DNA of 64,000 bases, taken from assembly GCF_009362735.1 (NCBI RefSeq), contig NZ_WHNP01000010.1:161841-225840 (forward strand), read 5' to 3'. Source of the stretch: Paraburkholderia franconis. Its GTDB lineage: Bacteria; Pseudomonadota; Gammaproteobacteria; Burkholderiales; Burkholderiaceae. The notes beneath the pieces are model-generated. The model saw only the letters and a program-made list of their open reading frames with translations. It was not told the origin of the DNA and searched no databases. Numbering within the stretch: the stretch's first letter is position 1; every line of letters starts with the position of its first letter. Both the position numbers and the translations under genes were made by a program. Shown here one piece after another: positions 8,458-18,491 of this stretch.

Positions 8458-11400
8458 ATGGAAGCTCCTCACGCTTATGCGCCGCGGATCTACTTTGTTC
8501 ATTCCCCCCTCGTCGGACGGCTGGATGCGTGGCTCGCGCAGTTCGAACATGCCGCCGCGCTCGGTTTCGATCATGTGCTGATCGGCGGGCTGTTTCAGCC
8601 GGGACAGGCCGGGCACGCGCAGATCGTCAGCGATCACGCGCGGCTGCATCCCGCTTTCGCCACCGATCAATCCGCGCCCGACGTGCTGCACCGTCTCGCC
8701 GAATCCGCGAGCCGGCATGGGCTGACATTGCTCGTCGATCTCGTGATCGATCGCGCGGCCGCCGACGGCCAGCTCTACCACCAGCATCGCGACTGGTTTC
8801 ATCCGTTCGAGCCGGAGGAAGCGCGGCTCGATCCGCGTCACGCGCGCCACGAGGACAACGTCGCGTATGCGAACTTCAGCAACGAGCAGGCCGCCGCGCC
8901 GCTGATCGACTGGTGGGCGCATACGCTCGATGCGCTCGCGGAAACGGGCATCGGCGGCTTCCGTTTCGATTCGCCGCATCGCGTGCCCGCCTTCGCATGG
9001 CGGCGTCTCGAAGATGCCGTGCGCTCGTCGCAACATCCGTCGACGCGCTTTCTCGCGGCGACGCCCGGACTCGCGCGCGCGGACATCGCGGCGCTCGAAG
9101 GCGTGGGCTTCGATGCCGTGTTTACGTCGTCGCGGTGGTGGGACTTTCGCGCGCCATGGCTCTTCGACGAGCACGCGGTGCTGATGCGCGTCGGTTCGCC
9201 CGTCGCGTTTCCCGAAGCGCCGTACGGCACGCGGCTCGCCGCCGACCTCTCGCACGTGCACGATTCGGCCATCGTCGAGCGCGCGTACCGTCGCGCGCTG
9301 CTGACGGCGGCATCGACGGGCACCGGCTGGCTGATGCCGACGGGCTTCGAGTACGGCATCGCCGAGCCGATCTCGCACACGCTCGGCAACGCCGACGAAT
9401 ACGCGAGCAAGCGCGCTGCGGCGCGCTTCGATCTCTCCGAGCGCGTGCGCCACGCGAACGCCGTTTCCCGCGACACCTGGCCGCTACAGACGAACGGCGA
9501 GCTGTGCTCGCTGTCGAGCCCCGACACACACGCGACGATCCTGATGCGCGGCGATCAGCGCGATCTGCGCAACGCGGGCGAAGCCGTGCTGATCGCGATC
9601 AATCCCGAACTCGGCATGCCCGTGCACGTCGATCCCGCGCGCTTTCTCGACGGCGTGCCCGGCAGCTTCACACGCTTCGTGCCGCTCGGCACGGAGACGC
9701 GCAGCGCGCCGCAGCCGCTTGGCTCCTTCACGCTAGCGCCGGGCGCCTGCCGCCTGTTTCGCGCCGTCGCTGAAAAGCCTGTGCTGCTCGCGCCGCCCAT
9801 CGACAAGAAGCACGACGACAAGACCTCCGGACACAAGAGCGTGCTGGACGCGATCGCGACGTCGCGCGTGGCGATCGAAAGCGTGTCGCCCGCCGTCGAT
9901 CATGGGCGCTTTCCGGCGAAGCGGATCGTCGGCGAACGCGTGCCCGTCACGGCGGCCGTATTCGCGGAAGGCCACGACAAGATCGCGGCCGCCGTCATCT
10001 GGCGCGCCGCCGACGAAACAGCATGGCACGAAGTACCGATGACGCCCGCGCAGCCCGCCGGCAACGACATCTGGGAAGCGCGCGTTCCGCTCGAACGCAT
10101 CGGGCGGCACGAGTTCACGGTGATCGCGTGGCGCGACGACTTCGCGTCGCTCGCCGATCACATGCAGAAGAAGCTGAAGGCCGATCAACCCGTCGATCTC
10201 GAACTCGAAGAGGCGAAGCATCTGTTCGCGCTCGCGCTGGCCGAAGCGGAAACGGCCGACGGCTCGCAGCCGCAGCAACTCGAAGAGATCACGAGGGAGT
10301 TCATGAAGGCCGATACAGGCGAACGGCTCGCGATCGTGCTCGCGCCGACGACGGCGCAGGCGTTCGCGGCCGCGCGTCACCGGCCGGGCCTGTCGCGCGA
10401 TCCCATCGTTTATCGGATCGACGCCGAACGCGCGGAGGCGCGCTTCGGCAGCTGGTACGAGATCTTCCCGCGCTCGATGAGCGACGACGAGCATCGTCAC
10501 GGCACGTTCGACGATGTGATCGCGAAGCTGCCGCGCATCCGCGACATGGGCTTCGACGTGCTCTACTTTCCGCCGATCCATCCGATCGGCCTCGCCAATC
10601 GCAAGGGGCGCAACAACACGCTGACGGCGAAGCCCGACGACGTCGGCAGCCCGTACGCGATCGGCGGCGAAGCGGGCGGCCACGATGGTGTGCATCCGCA
10701 GCTCGGCACGCTCGACGATTTCAGGCGGATGCTCGCCGCCGCGCACGACGAGGGCCTCGAAATCGCGCTCGATTTCGCGATTCAATGCTCGCCCGATCAC
10801 CCGTGGCTCAAGCGACATCCGACATGGTTCGCATGGCGTCCCGACGGCACGCTGCGCTACGCGGAAAATCCGCCAAAGAAGTATCAGGACATCGTGAACC
10901 CGGACTTCTACGCGCGCGACGCGAAGCCCGATTTGTGGATCGCGCTGCGCGACGTGATCCTGTTCTGGATCGATGCGGGCGTGCGCATTTTCCGCGTCGA
11001 CAATCCGCACACGAAGCCGTTCCCGTTCTGGGAATGGATGATCAACGACGTGCGCTCGCGTCATCCAGACGTGATCTTTCTCTCGGAAGCGTTCACGCGC
11101 CCGCGCGTGATGGCGCGGCTCGCGAAGCTCGGCTTCTCGCAGTCGTACACGTACTTCACGTGGCGCGAGTCGAAGCGCGACTTCACCGAGTATCTGACGG
11201 AGCTCACGCAGACCAATCTGCGCGAATTTTTCCGGCCGAATTTCTTCGTCAACACACCGGACATCAACCCGCGTCACTTGCAGGCTCAGGGACGTCCGGG
11301 CTTTCTGATCCGCGCCGCGCTCGCGACGATGCTCTCGGGACTCTGGGGCGTCTATAGCGGCTTCGAGCTGTGCGAAGCGGCCGCGCTGCCGAACAGCGAA

Positions 11401-11910
11401 GAGTATCTGGACTCGGAGAAGTACCAGATCCGCGCGTGGGACTGGAACCGGCCCGGCAACATCGTCGGTGAGATCACGGAACTGAACCGTATCCGCCGCA
11501 CGAATCCGGCGCTGCACACGCATCTGAATCTCACGTTTCTGCCCGCGCACAACGATCACATCCTGTTCTTCGAAAAAGCCACCGAGGCGCGCGACAACGT
11601 GATCGTCGTCGCGATCAATCTCGATCCGTACAACGAACAGGGCGCCGATATCGAACTATCGTGGGCAACGTTCAACCGCTGGGGCCTGCACGATCACGCA
11701 GCCATCGACGTGATCGACCAGATGACGGGCGAGCGGTTTCAATGGCATGGCAGATGGCAACACGTGCGGCTCAATCCCGGCTTGAGGCCCTTCGCGATCT
11801 GGCGCATTGCGCCGGCGGGCGGCCTGCCGCGCGATGAGGTTCCCGAAGACACAGAGCCGACCGCCAACGACACACTGATCAACGAATTGCAGGTGCGATA
11901 TGAAACGTGA
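8458..11910 (+). CDS. glgE: GlgE maltosyltransferase with an extra N-terminal GH13-like domain
   Basis: A 1150-residue protein. Residues from about 470 onward are alpha-1,4-glucan:maltose-1-phosphate maltosyltransferase, which extends glucan with maltosyl units from maltose-1-phosphate. Its GH13_3 active site is intact: nucleophile D848 in FRVDNPHTKP, acid/base E877 in FLSEAFTRP and the NTPDINPRHLQ loop. Residues 1 to about 450 form a second amylase-like fold with DLVIDRAA and GIGGFRFDSPHR. Where GH13 enzymes carry the acid Glu, this part reads FLAATPGLAR, so it is probably catalytically dead and may bind glucan or aid dimerisation. The ATG at 8458 follows a weak site; an upstream ATG at 8416 is in frame. 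The stop overlaps the treS start by 11 nt. Confidence 0.93.
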   Translation: MEAPHAYAPRIYFVHSPLVGRLDAWLAQFEHAAALGFDHVLIGGLFQPGQAGHAQIVSDHARLHPAFATDQSAPDVLHRLAESASRHGLTLLVDLVIDRAAADGQLYHQHRDWFHPFEPEEARLDPRHARHEDNVAYANFSNEQAAAPLIDWWAHTLDALAETGIGGFRFDSPHRVPAFAWRRLEDAVRSSQHPSTRFLAATPGLARADIAALEGVGFDAVFTSSRWWDFRAPWLFDEHAVLMRVGSPVAFPEAPYGTRLAADLSHVHDSAIVERAYRRALLTAASTGTGWLMPTGFEYGIAEPISHTLGNADEYASKRAAARFDLSERVRHANAVSRDTWPLQTNGELCSLSSPDTHATILMRGDQRDLRNAGEAVLIAINPELGMPVHVDPARFLDGVPGSFTRFVPLGTETRSAPQPLGSFTLAPGACRLFRAVAEKPVLLAPPIDKKHDDKTSGHKSVLDAIATSRVAIESVSPAVDHGRFPAKRIVGERVPVTAAVFAEGHDKIAAAVIWRAADETAWHEVPMTPAQPAGNDIWEARVPLERIGRHEFTVIAWRDDFASLADHMQKKLKADQPVDLELEEAKHLFALALAEAETADGSQPQQLEEITREFMKADTGERLAIVLAPTTAQAFAAARHRPGLSRDPIVYRIDAERAEARFGSWYEIFPRSMSDDEHRHGTFDDVIAKLPRIRDMGFDVLYFPPIHPIGLANRKGRNNTLTAKPDDVGSPYAIGGEAGGHDGVHPQLGTLDDFRRMLAAAHDEGLEIALDFAIQCSPDHPWLKRHPTWFAWRPDGTLRYAENPPKKYQDIVNPDFYARDAKPDLWIALRDVILFWIDAGVRIFRVDNPHTKPFPFWEWMINDVRSRHPDVIFLSEAFTRPRVMARLAKLGFSQSYTYFTWRESKRDFTEYLTELTQTNLREFFRPNFFVNTPDINPRHLQAQGRPGFLIRAALATMLSGLWGVYSGFELCEAAALPNSEEYLDSEKYQIRAWDWNRPGNIVGEITELNRIRRTNPALHTHLNLTFLPAHNDHILFFEKATEARDNVIVVAINLDPYNEQGADIELSWATFNRWGLHDHAAIDVIDQMTGERFQWHGRWQHVRLNPGLRPFAIWRIAPAGGLPRDEVPEDTEPTANDTLINELQVRYET

Positions 11911-14900
11911 CGATCCCGCGGAAAGCACGTCGCAAGCGCATATCACCGATACGACGGCCGCCGTGCCCGAGAAACCTCGCAAGGCGCGCCGCGGCAAGGT
12001 CTCGATGCTCGCCGACGATCCGCTCTGGTACAAGGACGCGATCATCTACCAGGTGCACATCAAGTCGTTCTTCGATGCGAACAACGACGGCGTGGGCGAT
12101 TTCCCTGGTTTGATCGCGAAGCTCGACTACATCGCTGAACTGGGCGTGAGCGCAATCTGGCTGCTGCCGTTCTATCCGTCGCCGCGCCGCGACGACGGCT
12201 ACGACATCGCCGATTACAGGAACGTGCACCCCGATTACGGCTCGATCGGCGACGTCAAGCGCTTCATTCAGGAAGCGCACGCGCGCGGCCTGCGCGTAAT
12301 CACCGAGCTCGTCATCAACCACACGTCCGACCAGCATCCGTGGTTCCAGCGCGCGCGCCGCGCGAAGCCCGGCTCGAATCATCGCAACTACTACGTGTGG
12401 TCCGACACGGACAAGAAATACGAAGAGACGCGCATCATCTTCATCGACGCGGAGCCGTCGAACTGGACACACGATCCCGTCGCGGGCCAGTACTACTGGC
12501 ATCGCTTCTATTCGCACCAGCCCGACCTGAACTTCGACAATCCCGCCGTGATGCGGGAAGTGCTGCAGGTGATGCGCTTCTGGCTCGACATGGGCATCGA
12601 CGGTCTGCGGCTTGATGCCGTGCCGTATCTCGTCGAGCGCGAAGGCACCAACAACGAGAATCTGCCGGAGACACACGCGGTCCTGAAGAAGATCCGCGCG
12701 ACCATCGACGCCGAGTACCCGAACCGTATGCTGCTCGCCGAAGCGAACCAGTGGCCGGAAGACGTGCAGGAATACTTCGGCGACGAAGACGAATGCCATA
12801 TGGCGTTCCACTTCCCGCTGATGCCGCGCATCTACATGTCGATTGCGAGCGAGGACCGCTTCCCGATCACCGACATCATGAAACAAACGCCGGATCTCGC
12901 CGAAACGAACCAGTGGGCGATCTTCCTGCGCAATCACGATGAACTCACGCTCGAAATGGTCACGGACTCCGAGCGCGACTACTTGTGGAACACGTACGCG
13001 AGCGACCGGCGCGCGCGGCTGAACCTCGGCATCCGCCGCCGGCTCGCGCCGCTGATGGAGCGCGATCGCCGTCGCATCGAACTGATCAATTCGCTGCTGC
13101 TGTCGATGCCGGGCACGCCCGTCATCTATTACGGCGACGAGCTCGGCATGGGCGACAACATCCACCTGGGCGACCGCGACGGCGTGCGCACGCCGATGCA
13201 ATGGTCGTCCGACAGAAACGGCGGCTTCTCGCGCGCCGACCCCGAACAGCTCGTGCTGCCACCCGTGATGGGCGCGCTGTATGGATTCGATGCCGTCAAC
13301 GTCGAAGCGCAGAGCCGCGATCCGCATTCGCTGCTCAACTGGACGCGCCGCATGCTTTCGACGCGCCGCTCGAAGCACACGTTCGGACGCGGCACGATCC
13401 GCTTCCTGAAGCCGAGCAACCGCAAGATTCTCGCGTATCTGCGCGAGCTGCCCGGCGAGCCGCCCATTCTGTGCGTCGCGAACCTGTCGCGCGCGCCGCA
13501 AGCCGTCGAGCTCGACCTGTCCGAATTCAACGGCGCGGTGCCCATCGAAATGACGGCGGACTCCGTGTTCCCCGCGATCGGGCAACTGACCTATCTGCTG
13601 ACGTTCCCGCCGTACGGCTTTCTGTGGTTCCTTCTTTGCGAAGACGGAGGCCGCCCGACATGGAGCCAGGCGCCGTCCGAACCGCTGCCCGACTTCGTGA
13701 CCATCGTGATTCGCGAAGGGCAAACGGGCCCGACACCCGAGAACGTGCGGCTGCTCGAATCGGAAGTGCTGCCGTCTTGGCTCGGGCGGCGGCGCTGGTT
13801 TGCATCGAAGGATCAGAAGATGCATGCGGTGCGGCTCGCCGCGCTCACGACGATTCCCGAAGCGGGCTTTGCGTTCACGGAACTCGAAGCGGATGTCGGC
13901 AAGCACACCGAGCGTTACGTGCTGCCGATCGCAATCACATGGGGCGCCGACACGACGACACCGCTCTTCATGCAACTGGCGCTTGCGCGCGTGCGGCGCG
14001 GCCGCACTGTCGGCCATCTGACGGATGCGTTTTCGCTGCCGCAATTCGCGTATGGCGTGCTGCGCAAGCTGCGCGAGCGCGCCGCCGTGCCGACCGTGCA
14101 GAAGAGCACGATCCACTTCATGCCGACCGACCGTTTCGCCGAACTCGATCTCAGCGACCAGCCCGAAATCCGCTGGCTCGCCGCCGAGCAAAGCAACAGC
14201 TCGCTCGTGATCGCCGACAAGATCGTGCTCAAGCTCGTGCGGCGTCTGTTGAAGGGCACGCATCCCGAAGCGGAGATGAGCCGCTATCTGACGCAGCTCG
14301 GCTATGCGAACACGGCGCCGCTGTACGGCGAAGTCGTGCGCATCGATCCCGAGGACGTGCCGCATACGCTGTGCATCCTGCAAGGCTTCGTCGAAAACCA
14401 GGGCGATGCATGGAACTGGGCGCTCGACACGCTGCGCCGTTCCGTCGACGAGCTCGCGCTCGCCGTCGAAAGCGGCGATGCGAATCAGGCGAACCAGGAC
14501 CGCGTGAACGAGGAAGAGGCGATCGAAGGCTACGCGTCGTATATGGGCATCATCGGCAAGCGCCTGGGCGAACTGCACGTCGCGCTCGCGACGCCTTCCG
14601 ACAATGCCGCGTTCGCGCCCGAACCCGCCGATCCGGGCCACGTGCAGGCGTGGATCGACGGCACGCAGACGATGCTCGCGACCGCGCTCGAATTGCTCGA
14701 GAAGAACGTCGAGCATCTGACGGAAGACGGCGCGCTGCTCGGGCGCAGCATTCTCGATCGCAAGGACAAGCTGGTCGAAGCCGTCGCGAACCTCGTGAAG
14801 CCCGACGCGCATGCGCTGCGCACGCGCATTCACGGCGACTTCCATCTGGGCCAGGTGCTCGTGTCGCAAGGCGACGCGTTTCTGATCGACTTCGAGGGCG

Positions 14901-15355
14901 AGCCCGCGCGCGAACTCGAAGAGCGCCGTGCGAAGTCGAGCCCGTTGCGCGATGTGGCGGGTCTGCTGCGTTCGCTGTCGTATGCGAGCGCCGCCGCGCA
15001 ATCGTCGACGGAAGCCGCGCCGCAAATCACGGCCGACCGCAAGCGTGCCCTCTTCGACCGCTTCCGCCAGGCCGCCGCCGAAGCGTTCCTCGACGAGTAC
15101 CGTGCCGCGACGGAAGCTGCATCGCAGCCGCTCGTCGCGCCGGAGCACGAACAGGCGCTGCTCGATCTGTTCCTGATCGAGAAAGCCGCCTACGAAATCC
15201 GCTATGAAGCAGCCAACCGGCCCGCGTGGCTCAGCTTGCCGGTGCGCGGGCTCGCGGCGCTGACGAGCCGCCTGCTCGGCGACACGGGCGCGCCGCCGGA
15301 GCCGCCCGCTGACGACTCCGCGCCTCCCGCCGCATCGGAGGGTGACTATGAGTGA
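11900..15355 (+). CDS. treS: Trehalose synthase-maltokinase fusion (TreS-Pep2)
   Basis: A 1151-residue bifunctional protein. Residues about 45-590 are GH13_16 trehalose synthase, isomerising trehalose and maltose, with catalytic D239 ([10 protein letters not shown]), E281 ([11 protein letters not shown]) and D347 ([11 protein letters not shown]). From about 620 comes a maltokinase: [16 protein letters not shown] at its N-terminal cap, then the kinase-like [10 protein letters not shown] and FLIDFEGEP catalytic and metal-binding motifs. The kinase phosphorylates maltose to maltose-1-phosphate, the GlgE substrate, so product is made beside its consumer. The N-terminal 40 residues are a polar tail. 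The gene overlaps glgE and runs into glgB, so the three form one translational unit. Confidence 0.95.
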   Translation: MKRDDPAESTSQAHITDTTAAVPEKPRKARRGKVSMLADDPLWYKDAIIYQVHIKSFFDANNDGVGDFPGLIAKLDYIAELGVSAIWLLPFYPSPRRDDGYDIADYRNVHPDYGSIGDVKRFIQEAHARGLRVITELVINHTSDQHPWFQRARRAKPGSNHRNYYVWSDTDKKYEETRIIFIDAEPSNWTHDPVAGQYYWHRFYSHQPDLNFDNPAVMREVLQVMRFWLDMGIDGLRLDAVPYLVEREGTNNENLPETHAVLKKIRATIDAEYPNRMLLAEANQWPEDVQEYFGDEDECHMAFHFPLMPRIYMSIASEDRFPITDIMKQTPDLAETNQWAIFLRNHDELTLEMVTDSERDYLWNTYASDRRARLNLGIRRRLAPLMERDRRRIELINSLLLSMPGTPVIYYGDELGMGDNIHLGDRDGVRTPMQWSSDRNGGFSRADPEQLVLPPVMGALYGFDAVNVEAQSRDPHSLLNWTRRMLSTRRSKHTFGRGTIRFLKPSNRKILAYLRELPGEPPILCVANLSRAPQAVELDLSEFNGAVPIEMTADSVFPAIGQLTYLLTFPPYGFLWFLLCEDGGRPTWSQAPSEPLPDFVTIVIREGQTGPTPENVRLLESEVLPSWLGRRRWFASKDQKMHAVRLAALTTIPEAGFAFTELEADVGKHTERYVLPIAITWGADTTTPLFMQLALARVRRGRTVGHLTDAFSLPQFAYGVLRKLRERAAVPTVQKSTIHFMPTDRFAELDLSDQPEIRWLAAEQSNSSLVIADKIVLKLVRRLLKGTHPEAEMSRYLTQLGYANTAPLYGEVVRIDPEDVPHTLCILQGFVENQGDAWNWALDTLRRSVDELALAVESGDANQANQDRVNEEEAIEGYASYMGIIGKRLGELHVALATPSDNAAFAPEPADPGHVQAWIDGTQTMLATALELLEKNVEHLTEDGALLGRSILDRKDKLVEAVANLVKPDAHALRTRIHGDFHLGQVLVSQGDAFLIDFEGEPARELEERRAKSSPLRDVAGLLRSLSYASAAAQSSTEAAPQITADRKRALFDRFRQAAAEAFLDEYRAATEAASQPLVAPEHEQALLDLFLIEKAAYEIRYEAANRPAWLSLPVRGLAALTSRLLGDTGAPPEPPADDSAPPAASEGDYE

Positions 15356-17573
15356 GCAACACGACGTTCAGCTTGAAGCGGCCGGTCTGCATCGTGTGGA
15401 CCTGGATGCGCTCGTCGATGCGCGCCATCACGATCCGTTCTCGCAGCTCGGCATGCATCACACGAGCGCCGGTCCCGTCGTGCGCGTGATGCAGCCGAAC
15501 GCGGCGCGCGTGTCGGTGATCGCGCGCGACGACGGCAGACTGCTCGGCGAACTGGAGCCGCTGCATCCGGGCGGCCTGTTCGCGGGCCCTGTCAGCGAGG
15601 CCGTGCCGTATCGCTTGCGGATCGACTGGCATGGTCCCGTTCAGGAAATCGAGGACACGTATTCGTTCGGCCCCGTGCTCGGCGACGAGCCGTTGCAGCG
15701 CGTCGCGTGGGGCGATCCGTATGCAGTGCTCGAATGCCTCGGCTCGCGGCCTTACACGATGGACGGCGTGCCGGGCGTGCGCTTTGCCGTGTGGGCGCCG
15801 AATGCGCGGCGCGTCTCCGTGGTGGGCGACTTCAACGCGTGGGACGGCCGCCGGCATCCGATGCGGATGCGGCATCAGGCGGGCGTGTGGGAACTGTTCG
15901 TGCCGCGTATCGGCGCGGGCACGCGCTACAAGTACGAGATGCTGACGCGCGACGGCCATCCGTTGCCGCTGAAGGCCGACCCTTGCGCGATGCAAACGGA
16001 GAAGCCGCCCGCGACGGCCTCCGTGGTTGCGCATGTCGATGACGTCGAGCGCTTTGCGTGGACGGACGGCGACTGGATGCAGACGCGCGCGGCGAAGCAG
16101 ACGGTGCAATCCGCGATCTCGATCTACGAGGTGCATGCGGAGTCGTGGCTGCGTATCGCGGAGGAAGGGCATCGCGGGCTCGACTGGTCCGAGCTTGCGG
16201 ACCGTCTGATTCCATACGCGAAGGAGATGGGTTTCACGCATATCGAGTTCATGCCGATCGCCGAGCATCCGTTCGGCGGATCGTGGGGGTATCAGCCGTT
16301 GTCGCAATTCGCGCCGTCGGCGCGCTTCGGCACGCCGGAGCAGTTCGCGGGCTTCGTGAACCGCGCGCACGAAGCGGGGCTCGGCGTGATACTCGACTGG
16401 GTGCCCGCGCACTTTCCGAATGATTCACATGGGCTCGTGCAATTCGACGGCACCCCGCTCTACGAGCACGCCGATCCACGCGAGGGCTATCACCAGGACT
16501 GGAACACGATGATCTACAACCTCGGACGCAACGAGGTCAGCGCGTTCCTGATCGCATCGGCGCTTGCGTGGCTCAAGCGTTATCACGTCGACGGATTGCG
16601 CGTCGACGCCGTGGCATCGATGCTGTATCGCGACTACTCGCGCGCAGCGGGCGAATGGGTGCCGAATATCTATGGCGGCCGCGAGAACCTCGAATCGATT
16701 GCGTTCCTGAAGCGGCTGAATCATGAAGTGCAGCATATGCCGGACGTGCATGGCGCGATCACGATTGCGGAGGAGTCGACGGCATGGCCTGGCGTGACGG
16801 CGCGCACGGAGGACGGAGGACTCGGCTTCCAGTTCAAATGGAACATGGGGTGGATGCACGACACGCTGCACTACATGCATGAGGACCCGATCAATCGCCG
16901 ATGGCATCACCACAACATGACGTTCGCAATGGTGTATGCGTACTCGGAGAAATTCGTGCTGCCGCTCTCGCATGACGAGGTCGTGCATGGCAAGGGATCG
17001 TTGCTCGGCAAGATGCCTGGCGACCGGTGGCAGAAGTTTGCGAATCTGCGAGCGTACTTCGCGTTCATGTGGACGCATCCTGGCAAGAAGCTAATGTTCA
17101 TGGGCGGCGAGTTCGGTCAGATGGCCGAATTCGATCACGACGGCTCGCCGCATTGGCATCTGCTCGACGACGACTTGCACCATGGCGTGCAAAGGCTCGT
17201 GCGTGATCTGAACCGTCTGTATCGCGAGGAGCCTGCGTTGCATCGGCTCGATTCGGAGCCTGGCGGGTTCGAGTGGATCGTCGGCGACGACACGGGGAAT
17301 TCTGTGTTTGCGTGGCGGCGCGTGGATGGCGCGGGGCGCGAGCTCATCACCGTTTGCAACTTCACGCCGGTGCCGCGACAGGGATATCGGGTTGGCATGC
17401 CGCGTCCGGGGCGTTGGGTCGAAGTCGTGAATACCGATGCGGGTGTTTATGGCGGGTCGAATGTGGGGAATGCCGGTGTGATCTATACGGAAGAGGTGGC
17501 GGCGCATGGACGGCCGCAGTCGGCTTCGTTGATCTTGCCGCCGTTGGGGACGGTAGTACTCCGGGCGGATTAA
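15348..17573 (+). CDS. glgB: 1,4-alpha-glucan branching enzyme
   Basis: A 741-residue GlgB of normal bacterial length. It has an N-terminal CBM48-type module (residues about 20-230, including [24 protein letters not shown]) and then the GH13_9 barrel with D420 ([17 protein letters not shown]), E475 ([12 protein letters not shown]) and the SHDEVVHGK motif. It makes alpha-1,6 branches in the glucan built by GlgE. GGAGG at 15337-15341 sits six bases before the ATG at 15348; a GTG six bases earlier is in frame but too close to that site. It overlaps the treS stop by 8 nt. It is the last gene of the first sub-operon, followed by repeat DNA. Confidence 0.96.
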   Translation: MSEQHDVQLEAAGLHRVDLDALVDARHHDPFSQLGMHHTSAGPVVRVMQPNAARVSVIARDDGRLLGELEPLHPGGLFAGPVSEAVPYRLRIDWHGPVQEIEDTYSFGPVLGDEPLQRVAWGDPYAVLECLGSRPYTMDGVPGVRFAVWAPNARRVSVVGDFNAWDGRRHPMRMRHQAGVWELFVPRIGAGTRYKYEMLTRDGHPLPLKADPCAMQTEKPPATASVVAHVDDVERFAWTDGDWMQTRAAKQTVQSAISIYEVHAESWLRIAEEGHRGLDWSELADRLIPYAKEMGFTHIEFMPIAEHPFGGSWGYQPLSQFAPSARFGTPEQFAGFVNRAHEAGLGVILDWVPAHFPNDSHGLVQFDGTPLYEHADPREGYHQDWNTMIYNLGRNEVSAFLIASALAWLKRYHVDGLRVDAVASMLYRDYSRAAGEWVPNIYGGRENLESIAFLKRLNHEVQHMPDVHGAITIAEESTAWPGVTARTEDGGLGFQFKWNMGWMHDTLHYMHEDPINRRWHHHNMTFAMVYAYSEKFVLPLSHDEVVHGKGSLLGKMPGDRWQKFANLRAYFAFMWTHPGKKLMFMGGEFGQMAEFDHDGSPHWHLLDDDLHHGVQRLVRDLNRLYREEPALHRLDSEPGGFEWIVGDDTGNSVFAWRRVDGAGRELITVCNFTPVPRQGYRVGMPRPGRWVEVVNTDAGVYGGSNVGNAGVIYTEEVAAHGRPQSASLILPPLGTVVLRAD

Positions 17574-17940
17574 TTATTCTCTGCGAGGCTGTTTGGGTTT
17601 TTGGCTTGCCGTTGCTTTGCCCTTAACGCGGGCGTCTGCGATTTTTTTGGTTTGCCTTGCACTTTGCGGGCATCCGCGATGCATTGGTTTGCTTTGCACT
17701 TCGCGGGCATCCGCGATGCGCCTCGCGGCGCGGGCGTTGCCCCTGTGCGGGGCGGCACTCACTTTCTTTGCCGCCGCAAAGAAAGTAAGCAAAGAAAGCG
17801 GGCTCACACCGCCAGTGCTTGACGTTTACCCACGGGCTCTCAACGGCCCCGTGCTTCACACCGCAATGTGCTCGCTGATGTTCGTTGCCAACGCGCTACT
17901 TGAACGCCTCACCCGCTTCATGCGCGTGTGGCACAGCTAA
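17574..17940 (+). repeat. Non-coding dispersed repeat, copy A
   Basis: About 330 bp (roughly 17616-17940) that reappears as a reverse complement at 17941-18430. Shared landmarks include GCGGGCGTCTGCGATTTTTT, GGGCATCCGCGATGCGCCTC, CGCGGCGCGGGCGTTGCCCC, TTTGCCGCCGCAAAGAAAG, CCACGGGCTCTCAACG and ATGTTCGTTGCCAACGC. An internal 17-mer GCGGGCATCCGCGATGC occurs twice in tandem context. TTTCTTTGCCGCCGCAAAGAAA is an internal perfect inverted repeat. I recall similar intergenic repeats in many copies in Paraburkholderia genomes, but could not search. No transposase is encoded. Confidence 0.8.
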
Positions 17941-18430
17941 GGGCATCGAACGTTTCAGCGGCGCATCTCGGTAGTGAATATGGGTTGCTGTGCCGCACAG
18001 GACGCCGCCCGCACTTGTAGCGCATTGAGTAACGAGGGGTGTCCTGTGTGGTGCGAATGCCTACACACAGTTTGCCGCAAAGGGGCCGGGGATATTCGAT
18101 GTCGCGGGCCGCAATTCGGGTACTCGATGCAGGTGAGGCGCTTGGTAGTGCGTTGGCAACGAACATGGGCCAATACGCTGCCGTGTGAACGATGGGGACG
18201 TTGAGGGCCCGTGGGTAACAAATAGCACTAGCGGTGTAAGCGGCTTTCTTTTGCCTACTTTTCTTTGCCGCTGCAAAGAAAAGTAGGTGCCGCCCCGCAC
18301 AGGGGCAACGCCCGCGCCGCGAGGCGCATTGCGGATGCCCGCGATAAGGGCAAGGCAACGAACGCATACGCGGATGCCCGCGAAGAGCAAAGCGAACCCA
18401 AAAAAATCGCAGACGCCCGCGATAAGGGCA
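17941..18430 (-). repeat. Non-coding dispersed repeat, copy B (inverted)
   Basis: Reverse-complement counterpart of copy A, longer at its distal end. Read on the minus strand it repeats the GCGGGCGTCTGCG start, the CGCCTCGCGGCGCGGGCGTT block, the TTTTCTTTGCAGCGGCAAAG hairpin region, CCACGGGCCCTCAACG and ATGTTCGTTGCCAACGC. It then continues through GGCAAACTGTGTGTAGGCAT and a CGCTACAAGTGCGGGCGGCG block absent from copy A. The two copies meet at about 17930-17960, making a large inverted repeat between glgB and glgX. The long minus-strand frame through it has no gene-like features. Confidence 0.78.
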
Positions 18431-18431
18431 A

Positions 18432-18480
18432 AACAGCAGTCGCAGACAAAGTGAAATACGCAACAGCAGTCGCAGACAAA
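18432..18480 (+). repeat. 19-bp direct repeat upstream of glgX
   Basis: AACAGCAGTCGCAGACAAA occurs at 18432-18450 and again at 18462-18480, a 30-bp period ending 11 bp before the glgX start. It may be part of the leader or a remnant of the neighbouring repeat. Purpose unknown. Confidence 0.85.
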
Positions 18481-18491
18481 AAAGGAAAACC

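Noticed and set aside
11879..15148. Very long minus-strand open frame opposite treS
   Set aside because: Arg/Ala/His/Val-rich mirror of a GC-rich coding strand with no recognisable domain; the plus strand has intact TreS and maltokinase motifs.
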